A stretch of 64,000 nucleotides of DNA from Vibrio vulnificus NBRC 15645 = ATCC 27562 (GTDB lineage: Bacteria > Pseudomonadota > Gammaproteobacteria > Enterobacterales > Vibrionaceae): contig NZ_CP012882.1 in the NCBI RefSeq assembly GCF_002224265.1, forward strand, positions 806,001-870,000, read 5' to 3'. The notes under the pieces were generated by a model. The model saw nothing but the letters and a program-made list of their open reading frames with translations, did not search any database and was not told the origin of the DNA. Positions 17,432 through 26,841 of the stretch are shown here, in pieces (position 1 is the stretch's first letter; every line of letters starts with the position of its first letter). Made by a program: the position numbers and the translations under genes.

Positions 17432-19474
17432 ATGAGTAAGGAAACCTTCGACGCGACTCGCTACAACCAAAGCAAAAACAAACCTTTTGAGGAGGTGTTA
17501 GAAGCGAGTTTATCCCGTCGCAACATTTTGAAAGGTGGTTTAGGCATTAGTGCTATGACAGCCTTTGGCGCATTTGGCCTCGCCGGTTGCAACAGCTCTT
17601 CAAACAGCGGAAGTGTCGCAGGTGGTGCTTCTGGTACTCAATCTCAAGCTGTTTTGAATTTTGACTCTATTGCAGGATCACTCACCGATGCCGTGAGCGT
17701 TCCAAATGGCTACAAAGCACAAGTGTTGGTGCCATGGGGTACACCTTTAAATGGCAATGCCAGCGCGTGGCAAGCGGATGGCAGCAACACCGCAGAAGAC
17801 CAACTCAATGCATTGGGCATGCACCATGATGGCATGCATTTCTTCCCGATCAATGGCAATCCAAACGACGGTTTGCTGTGCGTGAACCACGAGTACATCG
17901 ATCTCGCGGCTTTGCATCCAGCGGGTCCGACGGTGCTTAACGGTGCGCGTACTGTTGTTGATGAAGTACGTAAAGAGATCAACGCTCACGGGGTCTCAGT
18001 GGTTCGAATCCAACTCGACAATGATGTGTGGAAAATGGTCGACAGTGATCCATTGAATCGCCGTTATACCGGTGCAACGGTCATGGACATCTCAGGCCCA
18101 ATGGCTTATTCCTCTCACCTCGTTACCCGTTTTTCACCCGACGGCAGTCAGGCGCGCGGCACACTGAACAACTGCGGCAACGGTTATACCCCTTGGGGCA
18201 CTTACCTTACGTGTGAAGAAAACTGGCCTGGCTATTTCATTAACACAGGAACGCGTACCGCAGAACAAGATCGCATTGGTATTGATGGTTCCGGTACCAC
18301 TCGTTATGCATGGGAAACGTTGGCAGGCGATGCCGAGGAGCGTTTAGACGAGTTCACCCGATTCAACTTGTTGCCAACGGGCGCCTCTGCGCAAGATGAT
18401 TATCGTAATGAAGCCAATGGTCACGGCTATATTGTGGAAATTGACCCTTACACCGCCAATTCACGCGCGAAAAAACGCACGGCACTGGGCCGTTTTCGCC
18501 ATGAAGGGTGTACCTTTGGCAAGCTTGTTGCGGGCAAGCCGGTGGTGTTTTATTCCGGCCACGATTCTCGTTTTGAATACCTCTACAAGTTTGAATCAAA
18601 AGCGTTGTGGGATGCTAGCGACGCCAATCCAAGCCACCGTTTAGCGACCGGAGACAAGTACATGGACGAAGGAATCTTGTATGTCGCGCGTTTTAATGAA
18701 GATGGCAGTGGCTCTTGGTTGCCACTCACTTTAAGCAGTGTGACCATCTCGGGCGGTACTTTGGCCGACCATTTTTCAACGCTGGCGGACATTATTTTAA
18801 ACACCGCGGGTGCGGCAGATCTGGTTGGTGCTACGCCAATGGATAGACCTGAGTGGTGCACGGTAGATCCATTTACGGGTACGGTATACCTCACGCTGAC
18901 CAACAACAGCAAACGTACCGAAGCGAACCCGGCCAACCCACGCCTAAACAACAAGTTTGGTCATGTGATTCGTTGGGATGAAGGGGCGAGTGCCACAGAA
19001 TTTAGTTGGGATATCTTTGTCTTTGGTTCACCAGCGAACGGCGATGCAGAAACAAACCGTTCTGGGTTAACCGATTTAAACCAGTTTGCCAGCCCTGATG
19101 GTTTGGCGTTTGACGGCCGCGGGATCTTGTGGATTCAAACCGATAACGGTGCGGGTGAAGTGACCAGTTATACCAACGATCAAATGTTGGCGGTGGTGCC
19201 TTCACGCATGGTGGATGAAACGGGCGCGCAAACACAAGTCAATGCGTCTAACCAAGCGCAGTTGAAACGCTTCTTTGTTGGACCGAATGGTTGTGAAGTG
19301 ACTGGCTTTGCCATCAGTCCAGATTACAAATCGCTGTTTGTGAATATCCAACATCCAGGCAATTGGCCATACAGCGATAATGCGGCTGAAGAAACGCCAG
19401 CAGGTATGACCTTGCGCCCACGTGCAGCGACGGTGGTGATTCGCCGCGAAGACGGTGGTGAGATCGCACTATAA
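17432..19474 (+). CDS. PhoX-family alkaline phosphatase, Tat-exported, probable lipoprotein
   Basis: This 680-residue protein of the DUF839/PhoX family is a calcium-type phosphomonoesterase group unlike PhoA. The N-terminus has a twin-arginine motif SRRNILKGG at about residues 29-37, a hydrophobic run, then a lipobox-like GLAGC near 53 followed by a Ser/Gly/Asn-rich linker. That suggests Tat export and lipid anchoring. Family motifs are DGLLCVNHEY (about 150), GYTPWGTYLTCEENW (about 250), RHEGCTFGK (about 357), YSGHDSRFEYLYK and SPDGLAFDGRG. It would release phosphate from organic phosphate outside the inner membrane. A terminator-like hairpin follows at 19501. It stands alone, with no pst or pho genes nearby. 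Confidence 0.88.
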   Translation: MSKETFDATRYNQSKNKPFEEVLEASLSRRNILKGGLGISAMTAFGAFGLAGCNSSSNSGSVAGGASGTQSQAVLNFDSIAGSLTDAVSVPNGYKAQVLVPWGTPLNGNASAWQADGSNTAEDQLNALGMHHDGMHFFPINGNPNDGLLCVNHEYIDLAALHPAGPTVLNGARTVVDEVRKEINAHGVSVVRIQLDNDVWKMVDSDPLNRRYTGATVMDISGPMAYSSHLVTRFSPDGSQARGTLNNCGNGYTPWGTYLTCEENWPGYFINTGTRTAEQDRIGIDGSGTTRYAWETLAGDAEERLDEFTRFNLLPTGASAQDDYRNEANGHGYIVEIDPYTANSRAKKRTALGRFRHEGCTFGKLVAGKPVVFYSGHDSRFEYLYKFESKALWDASDANPSHRLATGDKYMDEGILYVARFNEDGSGSWLPLTLSSVTISGGTLADHFSTLADIILNTAGAADLVGATPMDRPEWCTVDPFTGTVYLTLTNNSKRTEANPANPRLNNKFGHVIRWDEGASATEFSWDIFVFGSPANGDAETNRSGLTDLNQFASPDGLAFDGRGILWIQTDNGAGEVTSYTNDQMLAVVPSRMVDETGAQTQVNASNQAQLKRFFVGPNGCEVTGFAISPDYKSLFVNIQHPGNWPYSDNAAEETPAGMTLRPRAATVVIRREDGGEIAL

Positions 19475-19500
19475 ACGTGAGCTTTACTAAGAAGTTCAAT

Positions 19501-19526
19501 AACAGCCCAGAGTGATCTGGGCTGTT
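19501..19526. terminator. Terminator between phoX-like gene and binding-protein gene
   Basis: A perfect 10-bp stem AACAGCCCAG / CTGGGCTGTT with a 6-nt loop between convergent genes. Confidence 0.8.
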
Positions 19527-19552
19527 TGCGTTTTGTTGGCGTGAAAGGCAAG

Positions 19553-20281
19553 TTATTGGATGCCGTATTTCATCAGGATTTTGTCAAAGGTGCCGTTTGC
19601 TTTGATCTCTGCGAGACCCTTATTAAATGCCTCAATAATTTCACCATTTTTGGCGTTGGCTAAACCTGACGTAACGTGTAATGGATTGACTGAAAGGGCG
19701 TTATTGGTAAAGTCAAAATCACTTAAATTCATGCCCGCACCGGACAGAGTGGCTTTAGCCACCAGTTCATCTTCCAAGGTTAAATCAATGCGTTTGGCCA
19801 GCAATTTTTTTGCGTTTGCCACCAAGTCGTTCGCTTCGGGTTTGTTGAAATTAGTGGCTTTTAGGAACTCGTCCCCATAACCGTAGTTGCGAATAATACC
19901 AACGTTTTTTCCACTTAAACTGTCCATGCCATTGTATTCAAATCCATCACCACTGCGTTTGATAAACTTGAGTGAATTTTCCAGATAGGGCTGACTGTAG
20001 TTGAGGTATGAGGTGCGTTCTTGGGTAAACCAAGTGGCGACAAGGACATCAACCCGTCCGTCTTTGACTTCATTCAAGGCTCTGGTCCACGGCATGATTT
20101 TAAAATCCACATCGTGCCCTTGGGTTTTAAAGGCTTCGATAACAATTTCCACCGAAATACCTGGGTTGGCGTTGTTTTGTTGCACAAACGGAGCCCAAGG
20201 GTCTTGGGCGGCAGTGATGGTTGCTGCGTGACTCAAAAAAGAGAGCAATAGAGTTGTCACAACAAATAAGAGCTTATTCAT
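19553..20281 (-). CDS. Periplasmic solute-binding protein, family 3 (orphan)
   Basis: This 242-residue protein has a clear signal peptide ending near SHA-ATITA, then the bilobed fold of the amino-acid-binding SBP family. It begins AAQDPWAPFVQ and has a GISVEIVIEAFKTQG lobe and a MPWTRALNEVKDGRVDVL segment typical of the PAAT-like group. No permease or ATPase lies nearby. It is 73 bp downstream of the chemoreceptor gene on the same strand and is probably cotranscribed. I infer a sensory or accessory role, but a lone SBP that works with a distant transporter is equally possible. The ligand is unknown. Confidence 0.8.
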   Translation of the reverse strand: MNKLLFVVTTLLLSFLSHAATITAAQDPWAPFVQQNNANPGISVEIVIEAFKTQGHDVDFKIMPWTRALNEVKDGRVDVLVATWFTQERTSYLNYSQPYLENSLKFIKRSGDGFEYNGMDSLSGKNVGIIRNYGYGDEFLKATNFNKPEANDLVANAKKLLAKRIDLTLEDELVAKATLSGAGMNLSDFDFTNNALSVNPLHVTSGLANAKNGEIIEAFNKGLAEIKANGTFDKILMKYGIQ

Positions 20282-20354
20282 GAGTTATCCTCTTTGGTTT
20301 ATCCAATCTGGCCTATTGTTTTGGGGCTTAGGATGTTCCACAGCCATCCATGAG

Positions 20355-21890
20355 CTAGGTTCTGAATTTTTTCATGTGCTGTGCGATGTTTTTACTCAGG
20401 CTGAGCACCTCTTCTGTTCGTTGCGCGGTTTGGACCGCTCCTGAGGAAACATCATTGGAAGCTTCAGACGCTTCGACGATCGCTTGGCTGATCTCTTCCA
20501 CAGCTTGCCTTTGTTCCTCGGTGGCTTGGGATATTTGCCCATTGCGATCCGAGATAATGCTGATCAACTCCTGTACTTGATTGACCGAGTGTTGCGATTC
20601 ACTCACACGACTGGCGGTCTTTTCCAGCAACGAGGCGATACGGCTCAGCTCTTGTTCTACCGAGTTGGTGGCGTTGCCCAAAGCAACGATGTTCTTTTGG
20701 ATCTGTTCGGTGGATTGACTGGTTTTCACTGCCAAATTACGCACTTCATCGGCGACGACCGCGAAGCCTCGGCCCTGTTCACCTGCTCGGGCCGCTTCAA
20801 TTGCCGCATTGAGCGCCAGCAGGTTGGTCTGCTCAGAAATGTCGTTGATGACATTGAGGACGGTGGTGATCTTGTCACCTTCTCCAACAAGAATGTGCAT
20901 TTCTTGATTCACGTGATCCATTTCTTCACGCATATTGACAATTTCGCTGGCAGATTTTTCGATCGCCTCATTAACGCTGTGGGTAAGATCGGTCGCGGTA
21001 TGGGCTTGGTCAGCGGTTTGCGCCGCTGTATCGGCAACGATAGAGACCGAATGGTTTAGCTCTGTCGCGGCGGCGGCGACGGTCGTCAGCTGGTGGCGTT
21101 GCTGGTTAAGCTTGTCGGCATTGGTTCTGGCCGCTGTACCGTTAGCGCGGGCTTTCTCTTCCAACGTCACCGATGACAAACTGACGTCTTGCACAATCAC
21201 GCGAAGCGATTCAGTGAAGGTGTTGATACCATCGGTAATGTCATCAAACTCTTTGAAACGGGCTGGTGCGAGCTTGTTGGATAAATCGCCATCCCCAGAA
21301 GAGAGGTCGTGAATGACCTCCGTCAACTGACGAATTGGCCGTAGCACAGTGGCCGCGAGTACCGCGACAATAACGATGGAAATGATCAGATCTAAAACGA
21401 CGAGCTCAATGATGTTGAGTAATAGGGACTCACGCAGTTTTTGTTCCAAAATGGCCGTGTCAAAAAAGACTTTCACCGTACCGACCGGCTTTTCTTCGCC
21501 ATAATCGAGAAAGGTTAACTCGCGTGACAAGCTCTGTTGTTCAGAATAGCGTTGTTTGTTTTTGACATCGGTGAGTTTTTTGTTTTCCCCTTGCCCCTCT
21601 AATCTCAAAAACAGCAGTTCTGCCCCTTGGGTATCGGTCAATTGAATCGCTGATATTTCAGGAAGATTGAGTTCGGCAGAAATGGCAGTGCGCGCCGTGT
21701 CGAGGTCGAAATCCCATACTGCTCTAGGTAAGCTGACGGACATGCGCTGGCTGGTGTTTTGTACACTGGTATGCAGATCGGCGGTGAGGCTTTGCTTAAA
21801 ATCTTGATACTTGATGAAAGCGGAAACAAGTAACACCAGTGTCACTGCAAATATGACTTGAAGCAGAAAGACGACTTTTAAACTTTTCAC
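20355..21890 (-). CDS. Methyl-accepting chemotaxis protein
   Basis: 511 residues. TM1 spans about 5-23, a small periplasmic region of about 140 residues follows, TM2 is about 165-190, and a HAMP domain (about 190-245, [19 protein letters not shown]) comes next. The C-terminal coiled-coil signalling domain has the highly conserved hairpin tip [20 protein letters not shown] and the downstream [15 protein letters not shown]. It couples to CheA/CheW. The periplasmic part resembles no sensor domain I recognise with certainty. The gene lies between two soluble binding-protein genes, which may supply its ligand. Confidence 0.95.
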   Translation of the reverse strand: MKSLKVVFLLQVIFAVTLVLLVSAFIKYQDFKQSLTADLHTSVQNTSQRMSVSLPRAVWDFDLDTARTAISAELNLPEISAIQLTDTQGAELLFLRLEGQGENKKLTDVKNKQRYSEQQSLSRELTFLDYGEEKPVGTVKVFFDTAILEQKLRESLLLNIIELVVLDLIISIVIVAVLAATVLRPIRQLTEVIHDLSSGDGDLSNKLAPARFKEFDDITDGINTFTESLRVIVQDVSLSSVTLEEKARANGTAARTNADKLNQQRHQLTTVAAAATELNHSVSIVADTAAQTADQAHTATDLTHSVNEAIEKSASEIVNMREEMDHVNQEMHILVGEGDKITTVLNVINDISEQTNLLALNAAIEAARAGEQGRGFAVVADEVRNLAVKTSQSTEQIQKNIVALGNATNSVEQELSRIASLLEKTASRVSESQHSVNQVQELISIISDRNGQISQATEEQRQAVEEISQAIVEASEASNDVSSGAVQTAQRTEEVLSLSKNIAQHMKKFRT

Positions 21891-22283
21891 TGCAGCTACT
21901 CTTCTTTTGGGCGTTAATAATAGAAAAGTAGTAATTGATTAAATAATAATCAAATTGGCCTATTTTTGTGATTGGTGTCTTGTTTGTTCTTGTGTGCGAC
22001 AAAACAAAGAGTTAGCGCTAAACCTATTTTATTCGTTTATTTTTTGCTTTAACCATAAAAAATAAACAGTTCTTCAGTATCAAATAGTTGAAAGAAATTC
22101 ATCTTAGTACTCCTGCAATAACAAAAAGGATAAAAAAGCCGGAGCAACGGGTTTTCGGACAAGCACGACTAACAATGCACAATGTTGCTCCGGCAATGTC
22201 CACAGATTAATTAGGTATTACGCAACAATAAAATCGATTGTATATATTGTTGATATAGGTAAATCCGATGTAGGGAGATCATC
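21891..22283. other. Spacer with strong inverted repeat and palindrome, no gene seen
   Basis: This 393-bp AT-rich region separates the chemoreceptor (-) from a second binding protein (+). It contains a perfect 10-bp palindrome TTAGCGCTAA (22012-22021), a possible operator. It also holds a perfect 11-bp inverted repeat, GCCGGAGCAAC at 22138-22148 and GTTGCTCCGGC at 22184-22194, around 35 bases. No T-run follows the second arm, so it is not a simple terminator. A structured RNA, attenuator or protein site is possible. Confidence 0.7.
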
Positions 22284-23051
22284 GTGAAAAATAAATTCCT
22301 ATTGATTATCTCAGTGTGGCTGTCGTTTGGCGCGATGGCGAATGAAAAGCGTGTGTTAGAAATCGTCACACTAGAGTACCCGCCTTACATAGAAACACGA
22401 GACGATGTGGTTTCGGGCGTTGCGGTCACTTTGGTAGAACATGCCTTTGCTAAACTGCAACAGCCGATAAAAATCACCGTGCTGCCTTGGGCAAGAGCAT
22501 TGAACTATGTTGAATCGGGCCAAGCAGATGCCATTTTTACTATTTTTAAAACCGAGCAGAGGGAACGTTTTGCTGATTTCAGTGAACAAGTACTGTTCAG
22601 GCAAAATATCAGTTTAATTCAGATGGACAACGGGCCTGTTGATGCTAGCCAGATTGAGCAAAGAGCCTTCAAACAACGGACATTGTGTGTGGTGAACAAA
22701 GTCAGCTATGGGGCGATCATGGATGGCGCGATCAATACCAATCAGTTTAAATCGGTGATACGGCAAAATTCCGCTGAGCAGTGTGCGCTGATGCTCAGTG
22801 CAGGCCGTGTTGATTTGTGGGTGTCTAATGAGTTTGGTGCGCGAAGCGTGATTGCCTCTTTAGGGCTGTCGCAACAACTTGAGATTCTGATGCCACCGAT
22901 GCAAACCACCCTCAGCTACATCGCGTTTTCCAAGCAAAATCAGCATAGTGAACTGCGCCAACGCTTTGACTTGGAGCTGCTCAAGATGAAACAAGATGGC
23001 AGTTACTTCCAGTTAATTGACGACTATTTTGCGGCTTTAATGGAAAAATAA
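22284..23051 (+). CDS. Periplasmic solute-binding protein, family 3 (second orphan)
   Basis: This 255-residue protein has a signal peptide (MKNKFLLIISVWLSFGAMA) and an SBP fold: EIVTLEYPPYIE start, VLPWARALNYVESGQADAI, and a second lobe with two cysteines (RTLCVVNK and SAEQCALML) that could form a disulfide. It shares the PWxRALN signature with the protein at 19553-20281, so the two are paralogues. No permease genes are adjacent. GGGAG precedes the ATG. It may serve sensing with the nearby chemoreceptor; the ligand is unknown. Confidence 0.8.
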   Translation: MKNKFLLIISVWLSFGAMANEKRVLEIVTLEYPPYIETRDDVVSGVAVTLVEHAFAKLQQPIKITVLPWARALNYVESGQADAIFTIFKTEQRERFADFSEQVLFRQNISLIQMDNGPVDASQIEQRAFKQRTLCVVNKVSYGAIMDGAINTNQFKSVIRQNSAEQCALMLSAGRVDLWVSNEFGARSVIASLGLSQQLEILMPPMQTTLSYIAFSKQNQHSELRQRFDLELLKMKQDGSYFQLIDDYFAALMEK

Positions 23052-23091
23052 ACTCTTGATTTAGCAGGCTGGTGGTGCGGAGGAGCAGTAA

Positions 23092-23122
23092 GCTCACAAC
23101 CACGTCTCTCGCGGCTGTGAGC
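23092..23122 (-). terminator. Hairpin after the CE2 esterase gene
   Basis: Arms of 13 bp (23092-23104 and 23110-23122) with a 5-nt loop. As minus-strand RNA the two mismatches become G-U pairs, so the stem is complete only in that direction. That supports a structure in the transcript of the minus-strand gene. No long T-run follows. Confidence 0.5.
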
Positions 23123-23135
23123 GTTGATTTATCCA

Positions 23136-24224
23136 TTAGTATGGGGGCGTCAAAAGTGCTTGTTGACGAATAAACTGTGAAAGTTGTGTGGCAATCTCGC
23201 GGTGTTCTTGCGCCGTAGGGTGCCAGATGCAGCCTTCAAGTGGTGAAACAAAGGTATGGCTATAAACCTGATGGATCTCTTGTTGTGCCAAGGTTTCTAT
23301 GGCGTCCTGAGTTGCAGGAATAATGTAGTCATACGGGTACGCAGGACGCGGCATGAGAATGATCGGCGCCTCATGATAGCGGTGTTTCAACTCACTCACA
23401 TATTCCACCATACGTTCGGTCCACGCTTGTTTGACCTCTTCAATGTTGCTCCAAGGTTCATGGGCTTGCGGATCGGTACTAAAATCGTTGGTGCCCACTT
23501 CCACCACAATCAGATTGGGAAACTTGTCTTCATAATCGAGTGTTAGCCCATAGACTGCGGATACTTTGTCTGTGTAGGTGGTGAGGTTATGGTGTGGTTG
23601 GTTTCCTCCCCAGTTACGAATTAACCCTAACCCAGAGAACGACACCTGAGTAATGGTTGTGTTGAGCTGCTGGCCCGTTTGGTAAGGAAAAGCCAAACGC
23701 GCATTGGAGGTGGCGTAGACTTCTTCCCATGTACATTCCCTTTTTTCTGATTCACTGCCAAAGCCAGCGCTGATGGAATCTCCAATAAAGAGAATATGCG
23801 GCTTATGTCCCCACACTCCGTCTAGTGAACCGTTGTGTTCAACCGAGAGAAAACGGCTCATGCTGGCGTAGTTTTCAGTTCGTTTAACCACTTCGAGCAA
23901 CACATGTTGCGCGCTTTCCGATGCAAAGATCTCGAAGGTTTCCGTCACGCCATTGGGTTGCGTCATCAGTGTTTTGCTCAGCTTACCGTCAACCAATACA
24001 TCAAAATAGTCGCCATTCCCTTGCATGGTGAGGGCAAAGTGGCTGCCGATGAAGCGTGTTTTCAGCGTTGAACCTGGCCAATTGACCTCAACGGAACCGT
24101 CTTGATAATTTTTGCTGTTTCGCCCTTCAAAAGTGAGATTGTGATGAGTGGCTGGCAGTGATTGTGCGAGTGTGCTTGCGGCGCAAAGTCCTAGCGCTAA
24201 GCTGCATATGAGTCGATGAAACAT
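23136..24224 (-). CDS. Secreted SGNH esterase, carbohydrate esterase family 2-like
   Basis: 362 residues from ATG 24224, chosen for AAGGAAAGGA upstream and because it begins the signal peptide (MFHRLICSLALGLCAASTLAQ). Residues 25-140 form a beta-sandwich domain (FEGRN, VEVNWPGSTL) typical of CE2. Residues 145-360 form an SGNH hydrolase with the serine motif ILFIGDSISAG, VSFSGLG and VVEVGTNDFS, and a C-terminal HPT that carries the catalytic His. CE2 enzymes deacetylate plant-type polysaccharides; the natural substrate in a marine Vibrio is unknown. It is followed by a minus-strand hairpin. Confidence 0.82.
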   Translation of the reverse strand: MFHRLICSLALGLCAASTLAQSLPATHHNLTFEGRNSKNYQDGSVEVNWPGSTLKTRFIGSHFALTMQGNGDYFDVLVDGKLSKTLMTQPNGVTETFEIFASESAQHVLLEVVKRTENYASMSRFLSVEHNGSLDGVWGHKPHILFIGDSISAGFGSESEKRECTWEEVYATSNARLAFPYQTGQQLNTTITQVSFSGLGLIRNWGGNQPHHNLTTYTDKVSAVYGLTLDYEDKFPNLIVVEVGTNDFSTDPQAHEPWSNIEEVKQAWTERMVEYVSELKHRYHEAPIILMPRPAYPYDYIIPATQDAIETLAQQEIHQVYSHTFVSPLEGCIWHPTAQEHREIATQLSQFIRQQALLTPPY

Positions 24225-24243
24225 GTCCTTTCCTTGGCTGTTG

Positions 24244-24312
24244 ATATACCCAAACAACCTCAAGACGTGAGTTAAGATCTGAATCCTGCATCTTGAAGTT
24301 GCTTGGGTATAT
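24244..24312. repeat. Intergenic palindromic repeat, Vibrio type
   Basis: ATATACCCAAACAACCTCAAGA at the left and its near-complement (20 of 22 positions) at 24291-24312 flank a 25-base core. The TATACCCAA end also appears at the edge of the ERIC-like repeat at 53677-53821 and, as a half-copy, at about 35561-35585. This points to a dispersed repeat family. It sits upstream of both the esterase and the EAL gene. Confidence 0.7.
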
Positions 24313-24564
24313 TGTGCAAATGAGTATGGTCTAGCAATGTGTCAGGTAAAGGCGATGGCAGGGGGAGAGGCAACTTTTGAGCAAGCCTTTCGACATACTT
24401 CATACAATACACGTTTTGTGCAACATCCTTGTTGCATCAGAGGATGATCACCTTACGACAAACTCAGTGCTTAAGTTGATTTTGTAAATAGAGTTCTTAT
24501 TTATAACGTGGCGGTTGCACTTCAACTTGGTTATCATGTGTAAGCATTCATAAGAGGCTAAATC
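24313..24564. other. Promoter-side spacer of the EAL gene
   Basis: No gene is seen. A short hairpin TGCAACA-TCCT-TGTTGCA lies at 24419-24436. AAGAGGC at 24551 precedes the ATG of the EAL protein and may act as its ribosome-binding site. Confidence 0.5.
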
Positions 24565-26742
24565 ATGCAACCAAAAATAGTAAAACTGCCCAATATTGGG
24601 ATTGGTGTGGCCGCTTACTTTGCTGTCCTGCTGGCATTTTGGACGTCAAGTCAATTCTCTATTCATCATGAACAGTATCAGTTGATTTCTTTCGTCGCGT
24701 CTGTCGTGATTTCGGCTGTATTGGTGTTTCACCTTAAAGTACTGCTGCCGATTATTCTCGCTTTCTTCAGTTATTATTTGCACGTTGGTCGGCCATTCGA
24801 AGTGGCACTCTTGTACGCGCTGTTGTTGCCACTTTTGCCGATTGCCACTGCGCTGCTGTTCATCCAAATAGAAAAACGTCTCGAAGGCTATTCAGCCATG
24901 AAGCGACTGTTGGCTTATTCGGTGACGTTTGGCTTGTTCTATCCATTGATGAGTACGTTGATGATCAGTGTCATCAGTGCTTTGAGTGAACAACTGCATA
25001 TGACGCGCGAGTTCTTGCTTTATTCGGTGTTAGGCAGTGCATTGACTCAGCTAACGGTGACGCCAGCGTTGGTGATTTTGCTTGCCATGCTGCTCAAAAA
25101 TGAACGGCATGAATATCTGATTCTCGATAAGTTACTGCGACGCTCTTCGAAAACATCGCCTTCGTATTGGTTGTGGCTGTTGTGCTGTTTTTCATTGATG
25201 GCTGTCGCAATTCAACATCCTAGCTCCTTTACGCTCTATTCTTCCTGCTTTGTCTTGTTGGTACTGGTGATTGTTGGGTTTGGCAAGCACGGCTTGATTC
25301 GCCCGTTATTCATGGGAACGTTAGCCATCCTGGTGATGGCGAACGACAGCCTTAATCGGGTGAATACCTATCAAATACTGGACGAGCAGTTTTTTGGCTT
25401 ATTGTTGATTTTAAATGTTGTCACGGTATTGGGCTATTTTGTCGGTGGGTACGCGATAAAGCACTATGAGCTGGCACAACAGCAGATTCGTGCAGAGCGA
25501 ATAGACCCTTACACAGGGTTGTTTAACCTCTCTCAACTTGAGGAAGACCTCACGACGATTCCCAAGGCCGTGTTGATTTATCTCGATTTGTCACCAACGT
25601 TGTCTCGTTTAAGTGAGTTAGGGCACGATGGCAAAGCGCAACTGATTAGACAGATTTTTCAATTCGTCAATCGAAACCAAGATGAGAACGCCAAGTGTTA
25701 TCGCCCTCCATTTTCGACTGGCGTATTGGGATTTATTGAAGGTGATGAACGAATGAAACCGTTTGTGGAGGAGATGGCTCAGCAGCTCGACAATTTCCAG
25801 TTTTATTGGCGAGGAACGTCGATCTCACTGGTTTCTCCGACACTGCATTGTGTCGTGGTAAAACACGGAGAAGACTTGACCGATGTCGTCTCGCATCTGT
25901 GTGAACATCAAGGCAGCAATCAGCAAGTGAACTGGATTGATGGTGAGGCGATCGCGGAATCTCAGATTGACAAACTCGCCTACATTCAGCGCGTATTTAA
26001 AAATAACGAGTTTGAACTCTATTGCCAGCGCTACATGAAATTGGCAGATCCTAGTTCTCAGCAATTAAGCTTTGAAGTGCTAACGCGAGTGAAAACGTCG
26101 CAGGACAACCGTTTGCTGCCATCAGAGTTCTTTCCTTTGATTAACCAGTTTGGGTTAGAAGTGCAGTTAGATCAGTGGGTGGTGGAGCAGACATTCCGTT
26201 TATTGAGCGAGCAAGTGCGTCATTGGTGCCGTGTGGAAAAATGTGCGGTGAACTTAACCGCCCGATCACTGGCGATGGCTGGTTTGAGTACGTGGATTAT
26301 CGAAAAAGCGCACCAGTACCGAGTGCCCCTAGATAAAATATGTTTTGAAGTGACCGAGTCCTCTGCACTGCAAAATGAAGAGCAGGCGATTGAAACACTC
26401 AAAGTGCTGCGAACTGCAGGGTGTAAAATTGCGTTGGATGATTTCGGTACTGGTTACGCGAGCTTTGCTTATTTAAGGCGTCTACCGCTTGATATTGTCA
26501 AAATAGACGGGGAGTTTATAAAAGATCTGCCGTTCAATGAAACCGACAGATTAATTGTTGAGTCAATAAGCAATGTCGCCAATGATATTGGTTTGGAAAC
26601 CGTGGCTGAATTTGTCGAAAGTGAACAACACATTGAGATGCTTAAACAATGGCATATTACTTATGCGCAAGGTTTTGGAGTTTATAAACCCAAACCATTA
26701 GTGCAAGTTTTGCGAGAGTTTGAAACATCGAGTGTCGTTTAA
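24565..26742 (+). CDS. Membrane-bound EAL-domain c-di-GMP phosphodiesterase with degenerate GGDEF
   Basis: 725 residues. The first 310 hold about eight membrane spans in a MASE-like sensor. A short GGDEF-like remnant (about 315-470, starting RIDPYTGLFNLSQLEEDL) lacks the GGDEF signature. The EAL domain (about 480-720) keeps the catalytic set: E504 in FEVLTRV, the Asn in NLTARS, EVTES, D625-D626 in DDFGTGYASF, KIDGEF, ETVAEFVE and QGFGVYKP. It should therefore hydrolyse c-di-GMP, with the membrane part sensing an unknown cue. It is a single-gene unit with a terminator downstream. Confidence 0.9.
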   Translation: MQPKIVKLPNIGIGVAAYFAVLLAFWTSSQFSIHHEQYQLISFVASVVISAVLVFHLKVLLPIILAFFSYYLHVGRPFEVALLYALLLPLLPIATALLFIQIEKRLEGYSAMKRLLAYSVTFGLFYPLMSTLMISVISALSEQLHMTREFLLYSVLGSALTQLTVTPALVILLAMLLKNERHEYLILDKLLRRSSKTSPSYWLWLLCCFSLMAVAIQHPSSFTLYSSCFVLLVLVIVGFGKHGLIRPLFMGTLAILVMANDSLNRVNTYQILDEQFFGLLLILNVVTVLGYFVGGYAIKHYELAQQQIRAERIDPYTGLFNLSQLEEDLTTIPKAVLIYLDLSPTLSRLSELGHDGKAQLIRQIFQFVNRNQDENAKCYRPPFSTGVLGFIEGDERMKPFVEEMAQQLDNFQFYWRGTSISLVSPTLHCVVVKHGEDLTDVVSHLCEHQGSNQQVNWIDGEAIAESQIDKLAYIQRVFKNNEFELYCQRYMKLADPSSQQLSFEVLTRVKTSQDNRLLPSEFFPLINQFGLEVQLDQWVVEQTFRLLSEQVRHWCRVEKCAVNLTARSLAMAGLSTWIIEKAHQYRVPLDKICFEVTESSALQNEEQAIETLKVLRTAGCKIALDDFGTGYASFAYLRRLPLDIVKIDGEFIKDLPFNETDRLIVESISNVANDIGLETVAEFVESEQHIEMLKQWHITYAQGFGVYKPKPLVQVLREFETSSVV

Positions 26743-26805
26743 ATCCTCGACCTCCTCCTCCTTCATTCTTCATGCTTGAGTTATGAGTGTGATAAGTAGG
26801 GAAAT

Positions 26806-26841
26806 GCCGAGCCTATTTATCGCCGATTGGCTCGGCTTTTT
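26806..26841 (+). terminator. Terminator after the EAL gene
   Basis: GCCGAGCC (26806-26813) pairs with GGCTCGGC (26829-26836), followed by TTTTT. The loop is 15 nt. Confidence 0.8.

Noticed and set aside
20484..21059. 191-codon plus-strand frame antisense to the chemoreceptor
   Set aside because: The opposite strand encodes the highly conserved MCP hairpin, so this is a shadow frame.
22138..22194. Integron attC (VCR) site
   Set aside because: The arms do not match remembered VCR core sites, and no cassette array or integrase is nearby.
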